Assembly: GCF_002454115.1 (NCBI RefSeq)
Contig: NZ_DKIH01000011.1
Span: 245,697-309,696 of the forward strand
Source of the DNA: Sphingopyxis sp. UBA6723
GTDB lineage: Bacteria > Pseudomonadota > Alphaproteobacteria > Sphingomonadales > Sphingomonadaceae
Reading direction: 5' to 3'
DNA length: 64,000 bases
In this document: positions 17,717 to 29,774 of the stretch, piece after piece
Layout of the letters: each line of letters starts with the position of its first letter
Numbering within the stretch: the first letter of the stretch is position 1
Program-made: the position numbers and the translations under genes
The notes under the pieces: model-generated
Database searches by the model: none
Told to the model about the DNA's origin: nothing
Seen by the model: the letters and a program-made list of their open reading frames with translations, nothing else

Positions 17717-18112
17717 ATGTTGACGCCCCTCTGGCCGCAGCGCCTGCTCGCCCTTCCCTTTCTGATCCTCGGCGCCTGGTGCCTCGTCACACCGCACATG
17801 GTCGAACGGCTCGTGATCAGTCCGGAATATCAGCATCTCAGCACGACGAGCGCGCTCTTGATGGGCTGTTTCGGGGCGCAGGCGGTGCTGGGCGGGCTAT
17901 TTATCGCGTTCAGCCGCTGGACGAAGGCTACGTTCGCGATCTACGCCGTCGCCCTGTTGCCCTTCTTCTGGTTCAACTATTATTTCGTGTTCGTCGTGCC
18001 GGTGATGACGCGCTTGATGGCGATCGATCTCGTCTCGAACCTCTTCATGCTCGGGCTGTGCGTCTGGGGCTACCGCATCGCGCCGCGGTCGCTCGTCGCT
18101 GCCGGCGACTGA
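17717..18112 (+). CDS. Small four-helix membrane protein, unknown function
   Basis: A 131-residue protein with four predicted helices (LLALPFLILGAWCLVTP, LLMGCFGAQAVLGGLFIAF, FAIYAVALLPFFWFNYYFVF, IDLVSNLFMLGLCVWGY). No recognised catalytic motif. It is convergent with the di-iron hydrolase gene, with 3 nt between stop codons, and divergent from the methyltransferase-like gene. Confidence 0.7.
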   Translation: MLTPLWPQRLLALPFLILGAWCLVTPHMVERLVISPEYQHLSTTSALLMGCFGAQAVLGGLFIAFSRWTKATFAIYAVALLPFFWFNYYFVFVVPVMTRLMAIDLVSNLFMLGLCVWGYRIAPRSLVAAGD

Positions 18113-18115
18113 CCC

Positions 18116-19015
18116 TCAGGCCGCGGCGGCGACCCGATCCGGCCCCGACGCCTGCGCGGGCATCACCGCATCGGCATAGTCGCTTTCATATTTCTGGATC
18201 AGCGCGCGATCGTCGTGGTTCCACGGGTGGAAACCGGGCAGGAAATAGCTGAGCCACGGCAGGAAGCTTTTGCGCAGCACCCCCGGCGAGCCGAGCAGAT
18301 ACCACCAGATGCGCGCCGTGACGCGCCAGCCGGTGAGGCCGTCCTGCTTGAGCAGATTCTTCATGCCCTTGATCCGCTTCGGCCAGAAGCGGCTGGTGAC
18401 AAGCAGCATCATGATCGACTTGGCGCGCCAGCGCTTGAACCGGCTCCAGTCCTTCGTCGCGTGCAGCCAGGTGTCGTAAGCAACGCCCTTATGCTCGATC
18501 TCTTCGATCGCGTGCCATTTCCACAGCGCCGCCCATTCAGGTTCAGCGCCCGCGTACATTTTTTCGTCGCGCAGCATCACCGATGCCATCATCGCGGTAT
18601 AATGTTCCAGCGCGATCGTCGCCATCAGGTTGACGATCTGCGGCCGCGTCTTGATCAGGTCGAGCACCTGATTGACGTCGGCCTCCAGCTCCGAAAGGTC
18701 GTAACCCGCTTCGGCCGCTTTCTTGTTGAACACCACATGCTCGCGGCTGTGGATCACTTCCTGCTGCGTAAAGGCCCGGATTTCGCGCGCCAGCTTTTCG
18801 GGCACGCCCTCACGGTGCGCCTTGACCGCTTCGATGAACATCGCCTCGCCGCGCGGGAAAGTGACCGACAGCGCGGTGTGGAAAGCCGACGCGATCGGGT
18901 CGCCATTCAACCACCAGCGGCCCTGCTTGTCCTCACGGCCAAAGCGCATGTCGCGCGGCGTGATCGACAGGTCGACGGGGGTCGGGGAGAGGGAAAGGCT
19001 GGACATATGGTTCAT
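18116..19015 (-). CDS. Metal-dependent hydrolase, ferritin-like di-iron type (PF10118-like)
   Basis: A 299-residue protein matching the predicted metal-dependent hydrolase family: PRGEAMFIEAVKAHREG, TQQEVIHSREHVVFN and WHAIEEIEHKGVAYD supply Glu/His pairs like a di-iron four-helix bundle. Function in the family is poorly known. Start 19015 (or 19006) is preferred over 19042, because the -10 box of the promoter covers 19042-19047. It is divergent from a TetR gene and shares an operator with it. Confidence 0.85.
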   Translation of the reverse strand: MNHMSSLSLSPTPVDLSITPRDMRFGREDKQGRWWLNGDPIASAFHTALSVTFPRGEAMFIEAVKAHREGVPEKLAREIRAFTQQEVIHSREHVVFNKKAAEAGYDLSELEADVNQVLDLIKTRPQIVNLMATIALEHYTAMMASVMLRDEKMYAGAEPEWAALWKWHAIEEIEHKGVAYDTWLHATKDWSRFKRWRAKSIMMLLVTSRFWPKRIKGMKNLLKQDGLTGWRVTARIWWYLLGSPGVLRKSFLPWLSYFLPGFHPWNHDDRALIQKYESDYADAVMPAQASGPDRVAAAA

Positions 19016-19041
19016 ACCGTCGAAAAGGGGCGATGGCGCCA

Positions 19042-19070
19042 TGAATAGGGTTTACTTACATATATGTCAA
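19042..19070 (-). promoter_or_regulatory. Hydrolase promoter with TetR-type operator shared with the divergent tetR
   Basis: Minus strand: TTGACA (19065-19070), 17-bp spacer, TATTCA (19042-19047). The inverted repeat TTACAT-AT-ATGTCA (19056-19069) overlaps the -35 box and covers the predicted TetR start codon. It matches the coq4 operator at 888-901 in 11 of 14 positions in arms plus centre, with only one arm mismatch. Confidence 0.7.
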
Positions 19071-19660
19071 TAGTGAAGAAGCGCTTGAGTCCTGAGGAGA
19101 GCCGGTTCGTCGCCCTCCAGGCCGCGCGCGAAATATTGATCGAAACCGGGCCGGCCGCGGTGACGCTGAAGGCCGTCGCCGGACGCATCGACCGCACCCA
19201 TGCCAATCTGCTCCACCATTTCGGCAGCGCCGCGGGGCTGCAAAAGGCGCTCGCCGCCTATCTCGCCGAAACCGTGTGCGCGACGATCGGCGAAAAAATG
19301 GCCGCATCGCCGCCGGGCGAGCGCAATGTGCGCGAGATTGTCGACCTGGCGTTTGACGCGTTCGACAGCGGCGGCGCGGGCGCGCTCGCAACCTGGATGG
19401 CGGCGACGGGCAATGAAGACGCGCTCGACCCGATCGTCGAGGCGATCCACAAGCTGATCGACGGCATGGCGCCCGACGCGCACGAAAAGCGCCTGATGCA
19501 CGAAGACACGCTGGCGCTGGTGCTCATGGCGCTCGGCGATGCGCAGCTCGGCGGCGCCATGGCCGAAGCGCTCGGCCTGCCGCGGGACACCGCGCGTGCG
19601 CTGGCGTGCGAGCTGATCACCGGCCGTATCGCCAACTTCTGGGCGCAAAACACCAAATAA
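19064..19660 (+). CDS. TetR/AcrR-family transcriptional regulator
   Basis: A 198-residue regulator with an N-terminal HTH (ILIETGPAAVTLKAVAGRIDRTHANLLHHFGSAAGLQKALAAYL) and an all-helical ligand domain. It probably represses itself and the divergent di-iron hydrolase through the palindrome that straddles its own start. If the ATG at 19064 is correct, the operator overlaps the coding start; a GTG at 19073 is an alternative. A bidirectional hairpin follows the stop codon. Confidence 0.9.
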   Translation: MSIVKKRLSPEESRFVALQAAREILIETGPAAVTLKAVAGRIDRTHANLLHHFGSAAGLQKALAAYLAETVCATIGEKMAASPPGERNVREIVDLAFDAFDSGGAGALATWMAATGNEDALDPIVEAIHKLIDGMAPDAHEKRLMHEDTLALVLMALGDAQLGGAMAEALGLPRDTARALACELITGRIANFWAQNTK

Positions 19661-19692
19661 AAACGGCGGCCCCGGATATGGGACCGCCGTTT
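19661..19692. terminator. Hairpin terminator between convergent tetR and DUF2383 genes
   Basis: A 9-bp stem AAACGGCGG / CCGCCGTTT (19661-19669 with 19684-19692), extended by CCC/GGG. The minus-strand side is followed by TTTTTATTT, a strong signal for ending the DUF2383 transcript. The plus side has only three T residues, so termination of tetR is weaker. Confidence 0.8.
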
Positions 19693-19723
19693 CCATGCTT
19701 CTCCGGGAGGGCGGGAGAAGGTC

Positions 19724-21528
<1,805 letters not shown>

Positions 21529-21592
21529 AGTCAGAAGCTTAGGAACTTAATCGGGGCGCGCGCCTTGTAGCATAAACAACAAGGAATTCCGG

Positions 21593-22399
21593 ATGTTCTC
21601 TCCCCGTCGTGCGATCAAGTTTCTGCTCTGCGCTTCGCCCATTCTCGGCGTCGCCGCATTTCCCGCCGACGCACAGGATACCACCAGCAGCGCCGAAAAG
21701 CGCACCCGCGTCATCCTCGGGCCGCAGCTGTCGCCGTCCTGGCCGGGATCGAAAGATCTGTCGTTCGGCCCCTATGTCGATGTCTCGCGTGAGCGCGTTG
21801 GAACCGACTTCACCTTCGAAGCCGCCGACGAGAGCTTTGGCGGACCGCTGATCCAGTCCGGCAATTTTGCTTTCGGGCCGGCGCTGGGCTTCATCGGCAA
21901 ACGCACCGCCGCCGACATCGGCGCCGATCTGCCTAAAGTGGGCTTTTCGTTCGAAGCCGGTGGGTTTGCGCAGGTCAATGTGACCCCGGCGATCCGGGTC
22001 CGCGTCGAAGGCCGCAAGGCGCTGAGCGGTCACAAAGGCTGGGTCGGCGAAGTCAGCGCCGACTATATCGCGCGCGAGGGCGACGACTGGCTGTTCTCGA
22101 TCGGCCCGCGCGTAACGCTGGGCGATGCCAAATTTTCTAACGCCTATTTCGGCGTGACCCCCGCCGCCGCACTGACCTCCGGGCTGCCCGCCTATGATAC
22201 CGACGGCGGGATCCATTCGGTCGGTGTGACCGCCGGCTATCACCGGATGCTTGGTCGAAATTGGGGCGCCGCGATTTACGGTCGCTACGACCGGCTAGTC
22301 GGCGATGCGGCAGACTCGCCGGTGACGCGCCAACTCGGCAGCCGCAGCCAGCCGTCGGTCGGCGTCGCGCTCAGCTATACCTTCGGCGGCCCTCGCTGA
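21593..22399 (+). CDS. MipA/OmpV-family outer membrane protein
   Basis: A 268-residue protein with a signal peptide ending near FPADAQ, followed by a beta-barrel rich in alternating aromatic residues and ending in LSYTFGGPR. RTRVILGPQLSPSWPGSKDLSFGPYVDV and the terminal strands match the MipA/OmpV scaffold family. Its role may be cell-wall enzyme scaffolding or simple porin-like function. It lies between obgE and proB on the same strand with no strong terminator seen. Confidence 0.87.
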   Translation: MFSPRRAIKFLLCASPILGVAAFPADAQDTTSSAEKRTRVILGPQLSPSWPGSKDLSFGPYVDVSRERVGTDFTFEAADESFGGPLIQSGNFAFGPALGFIGKRTAADIGADLPKVGFSFEAGGFAQVNVTPAIRVRVEGRKALSGHKGWVGEVSADYIAREGDDWLFSIGPRVTLGDAKFSNAYFGVTPAAALTSGLPAYDTDGGIHSVGVTAGYHRMLGRNWGAAIYGRYDRLVGDAADSPVTRQLGSRSQPSVGVALSYTFGGPR

Positions 22400-22445
22400 C
22401 GTAATAGCATTGGCGCGGGCGGCGGCGCGCGCTATCGGCGGCGTC

Positions 22446-23549
22446 ATGTTGTTCGCGCCCACATCTTGCCCGAGGCTGATCGTCAAAATCGGGTCGGCGC
22501 TGCTCGTCGATCCCGACGGCGCGGTGCGGCGTGACTGGCTGGCGGGCATCGCCGCCGACATTGCTGAACGAACCCGCGCGGGCCAGCAGGTCGCGGTCGT
22601 TTCGTCGGGCGCCATCGCGCTCGGCGCGCGGCGGTTGGGACTGGCCAAGGGCGGGCGCGGGACGCTGGAGGATGCACAGGCAGCCGCCGCTACGGGACAG
22701 ATCGCGCTGTCGCAGGTGTGGGCCGAGGTGCTGGCGGCCGAAGGGCTGACCGCGGCGCAGATATTGGTGACGCTCGACGATCTGGAGGACCGGCGGCGTT
22801 ATCTGAATGCCGCGGCAACGCTCGACCGACTGCTCAGCCTAAGCGTCGTGCCGATCATCAACGAGAATGACAGCGTCGCGACCGAGGAAATCCGCTTTGG
22901 CGACAACGACCGGCTGGCGGCGCGCGTCGCGCAGGCGGCGGGCGCGGGCGGTGTCGTGCTGCTGTCCGACATCGACGGACTTTACGACAAGAACCCGGCG
23001 CTGCCCGGCGCGAACCATATCGCGCGGATCGAGCGCATCGACGCGGCTATCGAGGCGATGGCCGATACCGGATCGGCGTCAGGCATGGGATCGGGCGGCA
23101 TGGTGTCGAAGATTGCCGCCGCGCGCATCGCCAACGCCGCGGGCGCGCATCTGGCGATCGCATCGGGACGCATCGACCGGCCGCTGTCGACCGCAGCGCG
23201 GCACAGCCTGTTCGTCGCCGAAAAAGGCGCGAGCGCACGCAAGGCGTGGCTCGCCGGTGGGCTGACCGCGAAAGGGCGGCTGACCGTCGACGCCGGGGCG
23301 GCGCGCGCACTGCGCGGCGGCGCCAGCCTGCTCGCCGCCGGGGTCAGCGGCGTTTCGGGCAGCTTTGCCCGCGGCGACGTACTCGACATCGTCGGCCCAG
23401 ACGGCGCGGTGATCGCGCGCGGCCTGTCGGAGTATCCCGCCTCCGACGCCGCAACCATCGTCGGCCTTGGCCGCGAAGCGCAGGAAGCCGCACTCGGCTA
23501 TGCGCCGCGCAGCGCGATGGTCCACCGCGACCATATGGTGCTGCTGTGA
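22446..23549 (+). CDS. proB: Glutamate 5-kinase
   Basis: First enzyme of proline synthesis (glutamate to gamma-glutamyl phosphate). The 367-aa product has the amino acid kinase domain (LIVKIGSALLVD, VSSGAIALGARRLG, IINENDSVA, FGDNDRLAARVAQAAGA, SGMGSGGMVSKIAAA) and a C-terminal PUA domain (about 275-365). ATG 22446 is used; the TTG at 22410 adds non-conserved residues. The next gene's GTG overlaps the stop codon. Confidence 0.96.
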   Translation: MLFAPTSCPRLIVKIGSALLVDPDGAVRRDWLAGIAADIAERTRAGQQVAVVSSGAIALGARRLGLAKGGRGTLEDAQAAAATGQIALSQVWAEVLAAEGLTAAQILVTLDDLEDRRRYLNAAATLDRLLSLSVVPIINENDSVATEEIRFGDNDRLAARVAQAAGAGGVVLLSDIDGLYDKNPALPGANHIARIERIDAAIEAMADTGSASGMGSGGMVSKIAAARIANAAGAHLAIASGRIDRPLSTAARHSLFVAEKGASARKAWLAGGLTAKGRLTVDAGAARALRGGASLLAAGVSGVSGSFARGDVLDIVGPDGAVIARGLSEYPASDAATIVGLGREAQEAALGYAPRSAMVHRDHMVLL

Positions 23550-24466
23550 CCGGGCGCGTGCTGGCGATGACCGGCGCGACGGGCTTCGTCGGCGGCGCGA
23601 CGATGCGGCAGGCGATCGCTGCCGGTTGGCATGTCCGCGCCCTCACCCGCCGCCCGCAACCGGGTCGCGAGGGCGTGACCTGGATCGCGGGCGCGCTCGA
23701 CGACATGGGCAGCCTGGCCGAGATGGCCACGGGCAGCGATGTCGTGATGCACATTGCCGGGGTGGTCAATGTCCCGACCCGCGCTGCGTTCGAGGCAGGC
23801 AATGCCTGGGCGACCGCCAATGTTATCGACGCAGCGCGCACCGCCGGGGTAACGCGCTTCGTCCATGTCTCGTCGCTCGCCGCGCGCGAACCCGGCCTGT
23901 CCGACTATGGCTGGTCGAAGGAACGCGCCGAGGCCGTCGTGACCGCCAGCGGGCTTGACTGGACGATCGTCCGCCCGCCCGCGGTGTTCGGTCCCGGCGA
24001 CTCCGAAATGCTTGACCTGTTCCGCATGGCGCGGCGCGGCATCGCGCTGTTGCCGCCGCGCGGACGCATGTCGGCGATCTATGTCGAGGATCTGGCGCGC
24101 CTGCTCGTGGCGCTGGCCGCCGATCGCAGCGTGAGCATCGGCGCGATTTACGAACCCGATGATGGCCGACCGACCGGCTGGTCGCACCGCAGCTTTGCCC
24201 GCGCGATCGGACGCGCAGTGGGGCGCAGCCATGTTTCGACGCTTGCGGTCCCCGGCGCGGTGCTGAAGGCTGGCGGGCGGATCGACAGACTCGTCCGCCG
24301 CGGCCGCGCCAAACTGACCCCCGACCGCGCGCGCTATATCGCGCATCCCGACTGGGTGGCGACCGCGGGCGCGCAACCCCCCGCCGACCTGTGGCATCCC
24401 GAACACGGCACCGACGACGCACTCGCCGAAACGGTGCGCTGGTACCGCACCAAAGGATGGCTCTGA
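23546..24466 (+). CDS. NAD(P)-dependent epimerase/dehydratase (extended SDR-like)
   Basis: A 306-residue Rossmann protein with TGATGFVGGATM at the N-terminus, HIAGVVNVP, HVSSLAA and YGWSKERAE (Tyr/Lys pair). It resembles atypical extended SDRs such as NDUFA9-like or hopanoid-type HpnA proteins; the substrate is unknown. No ATG precedes the nucleotide-binding motif, so translation must start at GTG 23546 (overlapping the proB stop by 4 bp) or GTG 23558. Confidence 0.82.
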   Translation: MTGRVLAMTGATGFVGGATMRQAIAAGWHVRALTRRPQPGREGVTWIAGALDDMGSLAEMATGSDVVMHIAGVVNVPTRAAFEAGNAWATANVIDAARTAGVTRFVHVSSLAAREPGLSDYGWSKERAEAVVTASGLDWTIVRPPAVFGPGDSEMLDLFRMARRGIALLPPRGRMSAIYVEDLARLLVALAADRSVSIGAIYEPDDGRPTGWSHRSFARAIGRAVGRSHVSTLAVPGAVLKAGGRIDRLVRRGRAKLTPDRARYIAHPDWVATAGAQPPADLWHPEHGTDDALAETVRWYRTKGWL

Positions 24467-24544
24467 CGTCGTCCATGGGGCCACATGACCCGCCGGTCGA
24501 AGCGTGCATTGCCAACGGCCAGCCGCATCCCTAGGTTCGCAGCC

Positions 24545-26527
24545 ATGACCGAAACCACCGCCACCCCTCCGAACGATCCCGCCGGCCCCTGGGCGATCCC
24601 CGTGCGCCGCCCGCTCCCCGGCGACGACCAACCCAAATCGCGGACCAGTTTCCCGCGCAAGGTGTGGAATCTGCTCGTCGGGATCAAGGACGCGCTGGCG
24701 CTGATCTTTCTGCTGCTGTTCTTCGTCGCGCTGTTCGGCCTGCTCGCCGGACGCCCCAACGCCGGACTGCCGGTCAGCAAAGGCGCCTTGCTGATCGAAC
24801 TCGACGGCGTGGTCAGCGAACAGCCGGCCGAGGTCGATACCATCACCGCGCTGTCGGGCGGCAACCAGCTCAAGGAAATCCGCGTCCGCGACGTCGTTCA
24901 CTCGCTCGAAACCGCCGCGAACGACCAGCGCATCACCTCGGTCGTGCTCGATCTCGACCGTTTCCTCGGCGGCGGCCAGGTTTCGCTCGCCGAAATCGGT
25001 CAGGCGATCGACAAGGTTCGCGCCCAGAAAAAGCCGGTGCTCGCCTTTGCCACCGCCTACACCACCGACAGCTATCAGATTGCATCGCACGCCAGCGAAG
25101 TGTGGGCGGACAGCGTCGGCGGCGTTGCGATCGCCGGTCCGGGAGGATCGCGGCTTTATTACAAAGGCTTGATGGACCGGCTGGGCATCACCGCGAACAT
25201 CTATCGCGTCGGCACCTTCAAAAGCGCGGTTGAACCCTTCCTCCGCGGCGACCAGTCGCCCGAAGCGAAAGAGGCCAATCTCGCCTACGCCAGCGTGCTG
25301 TGGGACAATTGGCTGACCGACGTCAAAAAAGCGCGTCCGGCGGCCAAGGTCGACGCCTATATCGCCGACACCGCGGCCGCGGTGCGCGCGGCGGGCAATG
25401 ATATGTCGAAGGCATCGCTCGACGCGGGACTGATCGACAAAGTCGGCAGCCGCATGGCGTTCAACACCCGCGTCGCCGAAATCAGCGGCGCTTATGACGA
25501 CAGCAAGCCGTGGGAATATAATGCGATCCCGCTGGAAAACTGGGTCGCCGCCAATCCCCCTGCAAAAAAGGGCAGCGCGATCGCGGTCGTCCCGCTCGTC
25601 GGTGAAATCGTCGATGGCGAGGCGCCGACAGGCGTCGCTGGCGGCACCACCGTCGCCCAGCACATCCTCGACGCCGCCGCCGACAGCAGCACCAAGGCGA
25701 TTGTGCTGCGGGTCGACTCGCCTGGCGGGTCGGTGCTGGCGTCCGAAGAAATCCGTCAGGCGCTGCTTGCGGCCAAGGCCAAGAAGCTGCCGATCGTCGT
25801 GTCGATGGCCAATGTCGCGGCGTCGGGCGGTTATTGGGTTTCGACCCCCGCCGACCGCATCTTTGCCGAGCCCGAGACGATCACCGGGTCGATCGGCGTG
25901 TTCGGCATCCTGCCCAGCTTCGAACAGGCGCTGGGCAAGATCGGAGTTACCGCTGACGGCATTGCCACGACGCCGCTATCGGGCCAGCCGGACGTTTTCG
26001 GCGGCGTGAACGAGGAGTTCAACGCGCTGGCGCAGGCGAGCGTAGAGGACATCTACGCTCGCTTCACCGGGCTGGTAGCAAAGAGTCGCAAGCAGCCGCT
26101 GGAGAAGGTTCAGGCGATCGCCGAAGGGCGCGTGTGGGCGGGCGGCACCGCGCGCCAGCTGGGCCTGGTCGATCAGTTCGGCGGCCTGCCCGAGGCGCTG
26201 GCGGCGGCGGCGAAACTCGCCAAGGTCGAGGGGGATTTCCACGCGCGATATTATGAGGACGAGCCGAGCGAATTTTCGAAAATGCTCGCCAGCTGGGGCA
26301 GAGGCGAAGAAGAAACCGCCGCCGCCCCGCGCGGCTGGTTCGGCATCGCCGCGATGAACCGCCAGCTGACCGAACGGCGGCTGATGCAGGATATGGCGCT
26401 GCTGACTCAGACCGGGTCGGTGCAGGCCGCATGTCTCGACTGCCGCGGCTTTCTGCCCGCGGTGCCGCGGGCGGGTGCGGCGGAAGCGAAGGGGTTCTTT
26501 GCGACGATGGCGTTGTTGTTAAAATAA
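24545..26527 (+). CDS. sppA: Signal peptide peptidase SppA, 67K type
   Basis: Membrane-bound serine protease that degrades cleaved signal peptides. The 660-aa length is that of the tandem-domain type. A transmembrane helix spans about residues 51-68. The catalytic lysine is K226 in VGTFKSAVEP of the N-terminal repeat, and the serine is S427 in NVAASGGYW of the C-terminal repeat. The ATG at 24545 is chosen since the 20 residues before it are Arg-rich and lie close to the upstream stop. Confidence 0.95.
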   Translation: MTETTATPPNDPAGPWAIPVRRPLPGDDQPKSRTSFPRKVWNLLVGIKDALALIFLLLFFVALFGLLAGRPNAGLPVSKGALLIELDGVVSEQPAEVDTITALSGGNQLKEIRVRDVVHSLETAANDQRITSVVLDLDRFLGGGQVSLAEIGQAIDKVRAQKKPVLAFATAYTTDSYQIASHASEVWADSVGGVAIAGPGGSRLYYKGLMDRLGITANIYRVGTFKSAVEPFLRGDQSPEAKEANLAYASVLWDNWLTDVKKARPAAKVDAYIADTAAAVRAAGNDMSKASLDAGLIDKVGSRMAFNTRVAEISGAYDDSKPWEYNAIPLENWVAANPPAKKGSAIAVVPLVGEIVDGEAPTGVAGGTTVAQHILDAAADSSTKAIVLRVDSPGGSVLASEEIRQALLAAKAKKLPIVVSMANVAASGGYWVSTPADRIFAEPETITGSIGVFGILPSFEQALGKIGVTADGIATTPLSGQPDVFGGVNEEFNALAQASVEDIYARFTGLVAKSRKQPLEKVQAIAEGRVWAGGTARQLGLVDQFGGLPEALAAAAKLAKVEGDFHARYYEDEPSEFSKMLASWGRGEEETAAAPRGWFGIAAMNRQLTERRLMQDMALLTQTGSVQAACLDCRGFLPAVPRAGAAEAKGFFATMALLLK

Positions 26528-26532
26528 CCGTT

Positions 26533-26638
26533 CGTCATTGCGAGGAGCGAAGCGACGCGGCAATCCAGAGTGTGCGGTAACCGCCCTGGACCGGTAGGCC
26601 TACGGCCGCCTACGGCTCCGCTTCGCTCGCAATGACGT
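26533..26638. repeat. REPIN-like element H
   Basis: The inverted ends CGTCATTGCGAG (26533 onward) and CTCGCAATGACG (to 26638) enclose GCGAAGCG-type stems and a core with a CGGTAGGCCTACGGCCGCC palindromic patch. It is sited between convergent sppA and an alpha/beta hydrolase gene. This family differs in sequence from the other elements. Confidence 0.8.
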
Positions 26639-26660
26639 ATCACTAGACGACGGCTAACGC

Positions 26661-27563
26661 TCAGGCCGCCACCCCGACAGCCTTAGCATGGTCGGCAATC
26701 GCACCTGCCAATGTCTCGACAAGCGCCAGCGGCAGATCATGCCCCATGCCGGGGATCGTCAGCAACCGCGCGCCCGCGATATTGTCCGCGGTGTCGCGCC
26801 CCGCGGCGAGCGGGACCAGTGGATCATCCTCGCCATGCACGACTAACGTCGGTGCGGTGATCGTTTTCAGCAAGTCGCGGCGGTCGCCATCGGCAACAAT
26901 TGCCGCCATTTGCCGCGCGACCCCCTGCGGGTACCAGCCGCGCTCGAAGTCGGCGCGGACGCGGCGCTGGAGCCGCTCCTCCGCCGCCGGATAGGCCGGG
27001 CTGCCGATCACCCGCGCGGCGCGCACGGAATAAGCGATCATATCCTCGGGATCGCCGCTCATCGGGCGGTTCGCGAGCACCTGCATCGCTTCCTTGCGCG
27101 CCCGCGGGAGACGGCGGTTGCCGGTGCTCGACATGATCGAGGTCAGCGACAGAGTGCGATCGGGGTAGCGCGCCGCAATATGCTGCGCGATCATCCCGCC
27201 CATCGACGCCCCGACAATATGCGCGCGATCGATCACCAGATGGTCGAGCAGGGCGATACCGTCGGCCGCCATGTCGGCGAGCGTATAGGCGGGACGCACG
27301 GGCAGGCCGATCGCCGCCTTCACGAACATCCATTTCAGGTTCGGCACCCCCGCAGCGTCAAATCGCGTCGACAGTCCGACATCGCGATTGTCGTAACGGA
27401 TGGTGCGAAAGCCATGCGCGTTCAGCGCATCGACGAATTCGTCGGGCCACAGCGTCAGCTGCCCGCCCAGCCCCATCACCAGCAAGATCGTGGGCGCGTC
27501 GCGCGGTCCTTTGTCCTCATAGGTGATATTGATGCCGTTGGCAGTCGTCTGCGCGATAGTCAT
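26661..27563 (-). CDS. Alpha/beta-fold hydrolase
   Basis: A 300-residue cytosolic hydrolase. Nucleophile S120 is in IVGASMGGMIAQ, the acid is in VHGEDDPLVP, and the catalytic His is in IPGMGHDLPLAL. An oxyanion-hole LLVMGLGGQ segment precedes it. It resembles aclacinomycin-methylesterase/RdmC-type and other esterases; substrate unknown. It stands alone, downstream of the TRIC gene on the same strand. Confidence 0.88.
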   Translation of the reverse strand: MTIAQTTANGINITYEDKGPRDAPTILLVMGLGGQLTLWPDEFVDALNAHGFRTIRYDNRDVGLSTRFDAAGVPNLKWMFVKAAIGLPVRPAYTLADMAADGIALLDHLVIDRAHIVGASMGGMIAQHIAARYPDRTLSLTSIMSSTGNRRLPRARKEAMQVLANRPMSGDPEDMIAYSVRAARVIGSPAYPAAEERLQRRVRADFERGWYPQGVARQMAAIVADGDRRDLLKTITAPTLVVHGEDDPLVPLAAGRDTADNIAGARLLTIPGMGHDLPLALVETLAGAIADHAKAVGVAA

Positions 27564-27629
27564 GCTGCGGAAATCCTTTGGCCGATTTCCGCCACCATGG
27601 CGCAGTTGACGCGAACGTCAAGCCAGCGC

Positions 27630-28262
27630 CTATGCCCCGGTTTTGCGATCGCGATAGGCGGGCAGCGCAAGCGACCAGCGGATCGCCGCGCCGCGCAGGA
27701 TGAACCCGGCCACCGCGCCCACCACCGCCGCAACCGGCGTGCCGACCCCTAGCCACATGAGCAACAGGAAAAGCCCCGACGCGAGCGCCGCCGCGGTAAC
27801 ATAGATTTCCGGACGCACGATGATCGACGGCACGCCGGCCAAGATGTCGCGGATCGTGCCGCCGACGCAGCCGGTGATCACGCCCATCAGCAATGCCGGT
27901 GCAGGCGGCACACCCCACGCCAGCGCCTTGGCGGTACCGAAGACCGCATAGGCCGCCAGCCCGACCGCATCCGCCCATTCAAGCAATTGCCCCTGCCACC
28001 AGCGTTCGGGGGTGATCCACACGATCAGCGCGATCGCAATGCATACCGCAGAAATCGCGCCGTCCTGCACCCAGAACACCGGCGCACCGATCAGCAGATC
28101 GCGCACGCTGCCACCGCCAACCCCGGTAACCAGCGCAAAGAAGCTGGCGGTGACGAGCGTCTGGCGCAACCGCACCGCCATCAACGCCCCTGACAGCGCG
28201 AACACGCCGATACCCGCCAGGTCGAGCAAGCGGACGATCAGGATGTTGTCGATGTCGGGCAC
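27630..28262 (-). CDS. TRIC-type cation channel family protein (UPF0126)
   Basis: A 210-residue membrane protein with seven helices built as a repeat: DLAGIGVFALSGALMAV...TGVGGGSVRDLL and AVFGTAKAL...ITGCVGGTIRDILAG. The paired GGGxxRD motifs are diagnostic for bacterial TRIC homologues, which form monovalent cation channels. It follows lpdA by 15 bp and may be the last gene of the suc/lpd transcript. Confidence 0.93.
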   Translation of the reverse strand: MPDIDNILIVRLLDLAGIGVFALSGALMAVRLRQTLVTASFFALVTGVGGGSVRDLLIGAPVFWVQDGAISAVCIAIALIVWITPERWWQGQLLEWADAVGLAAYAVFGTAKALAWGVPPAPALLMGVITGCVGGTIRDILAGVPSIIVRPEIYVTAAALASGLFLLLMWLGVGTPVAAVVGAVAGFILRGAAIRWSLALPAYRDRKTGA

Positions 28263-28277
28263 GTGTGGCCCCCTTCG

Positions 28278-29675
<1,398 letters not shown>

Positions 29676-29688
29676 TTCAAACTCCGTT

Positions 29689-29771
29689 CGTCATCCCAGC
29701 GAAAGCTGGGATCGCTGGCTGCCAAGAGCGACGCCAGGGGGATAGCGGCCCCAGCTTTCGCTGGGGCGACG
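29689..29771. repeat. REPIN-like element E inside the suc-lpd operon
   Basis: Two hairpins, CCCAGCGAAAGCTGGG and CCCCAGCTTTCGCTGGGG, in inverted orientation with a core of about 30 bp. The two arms differ from each other, yet each keeps a perfect internal stem, as if compensatory changes were selected. Located in the 99-bp gap between sucB and lpdA. Confidence 0.85.
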
Positions 29772-29774
29772 GCA

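Noticed and set aside
23498..25663. A 721-codon minus-strand open frame
   Set aside because: Antisense to the epimerase and sppA genes, with low-complexity Arg/Gly-rich sequence and no domain features.
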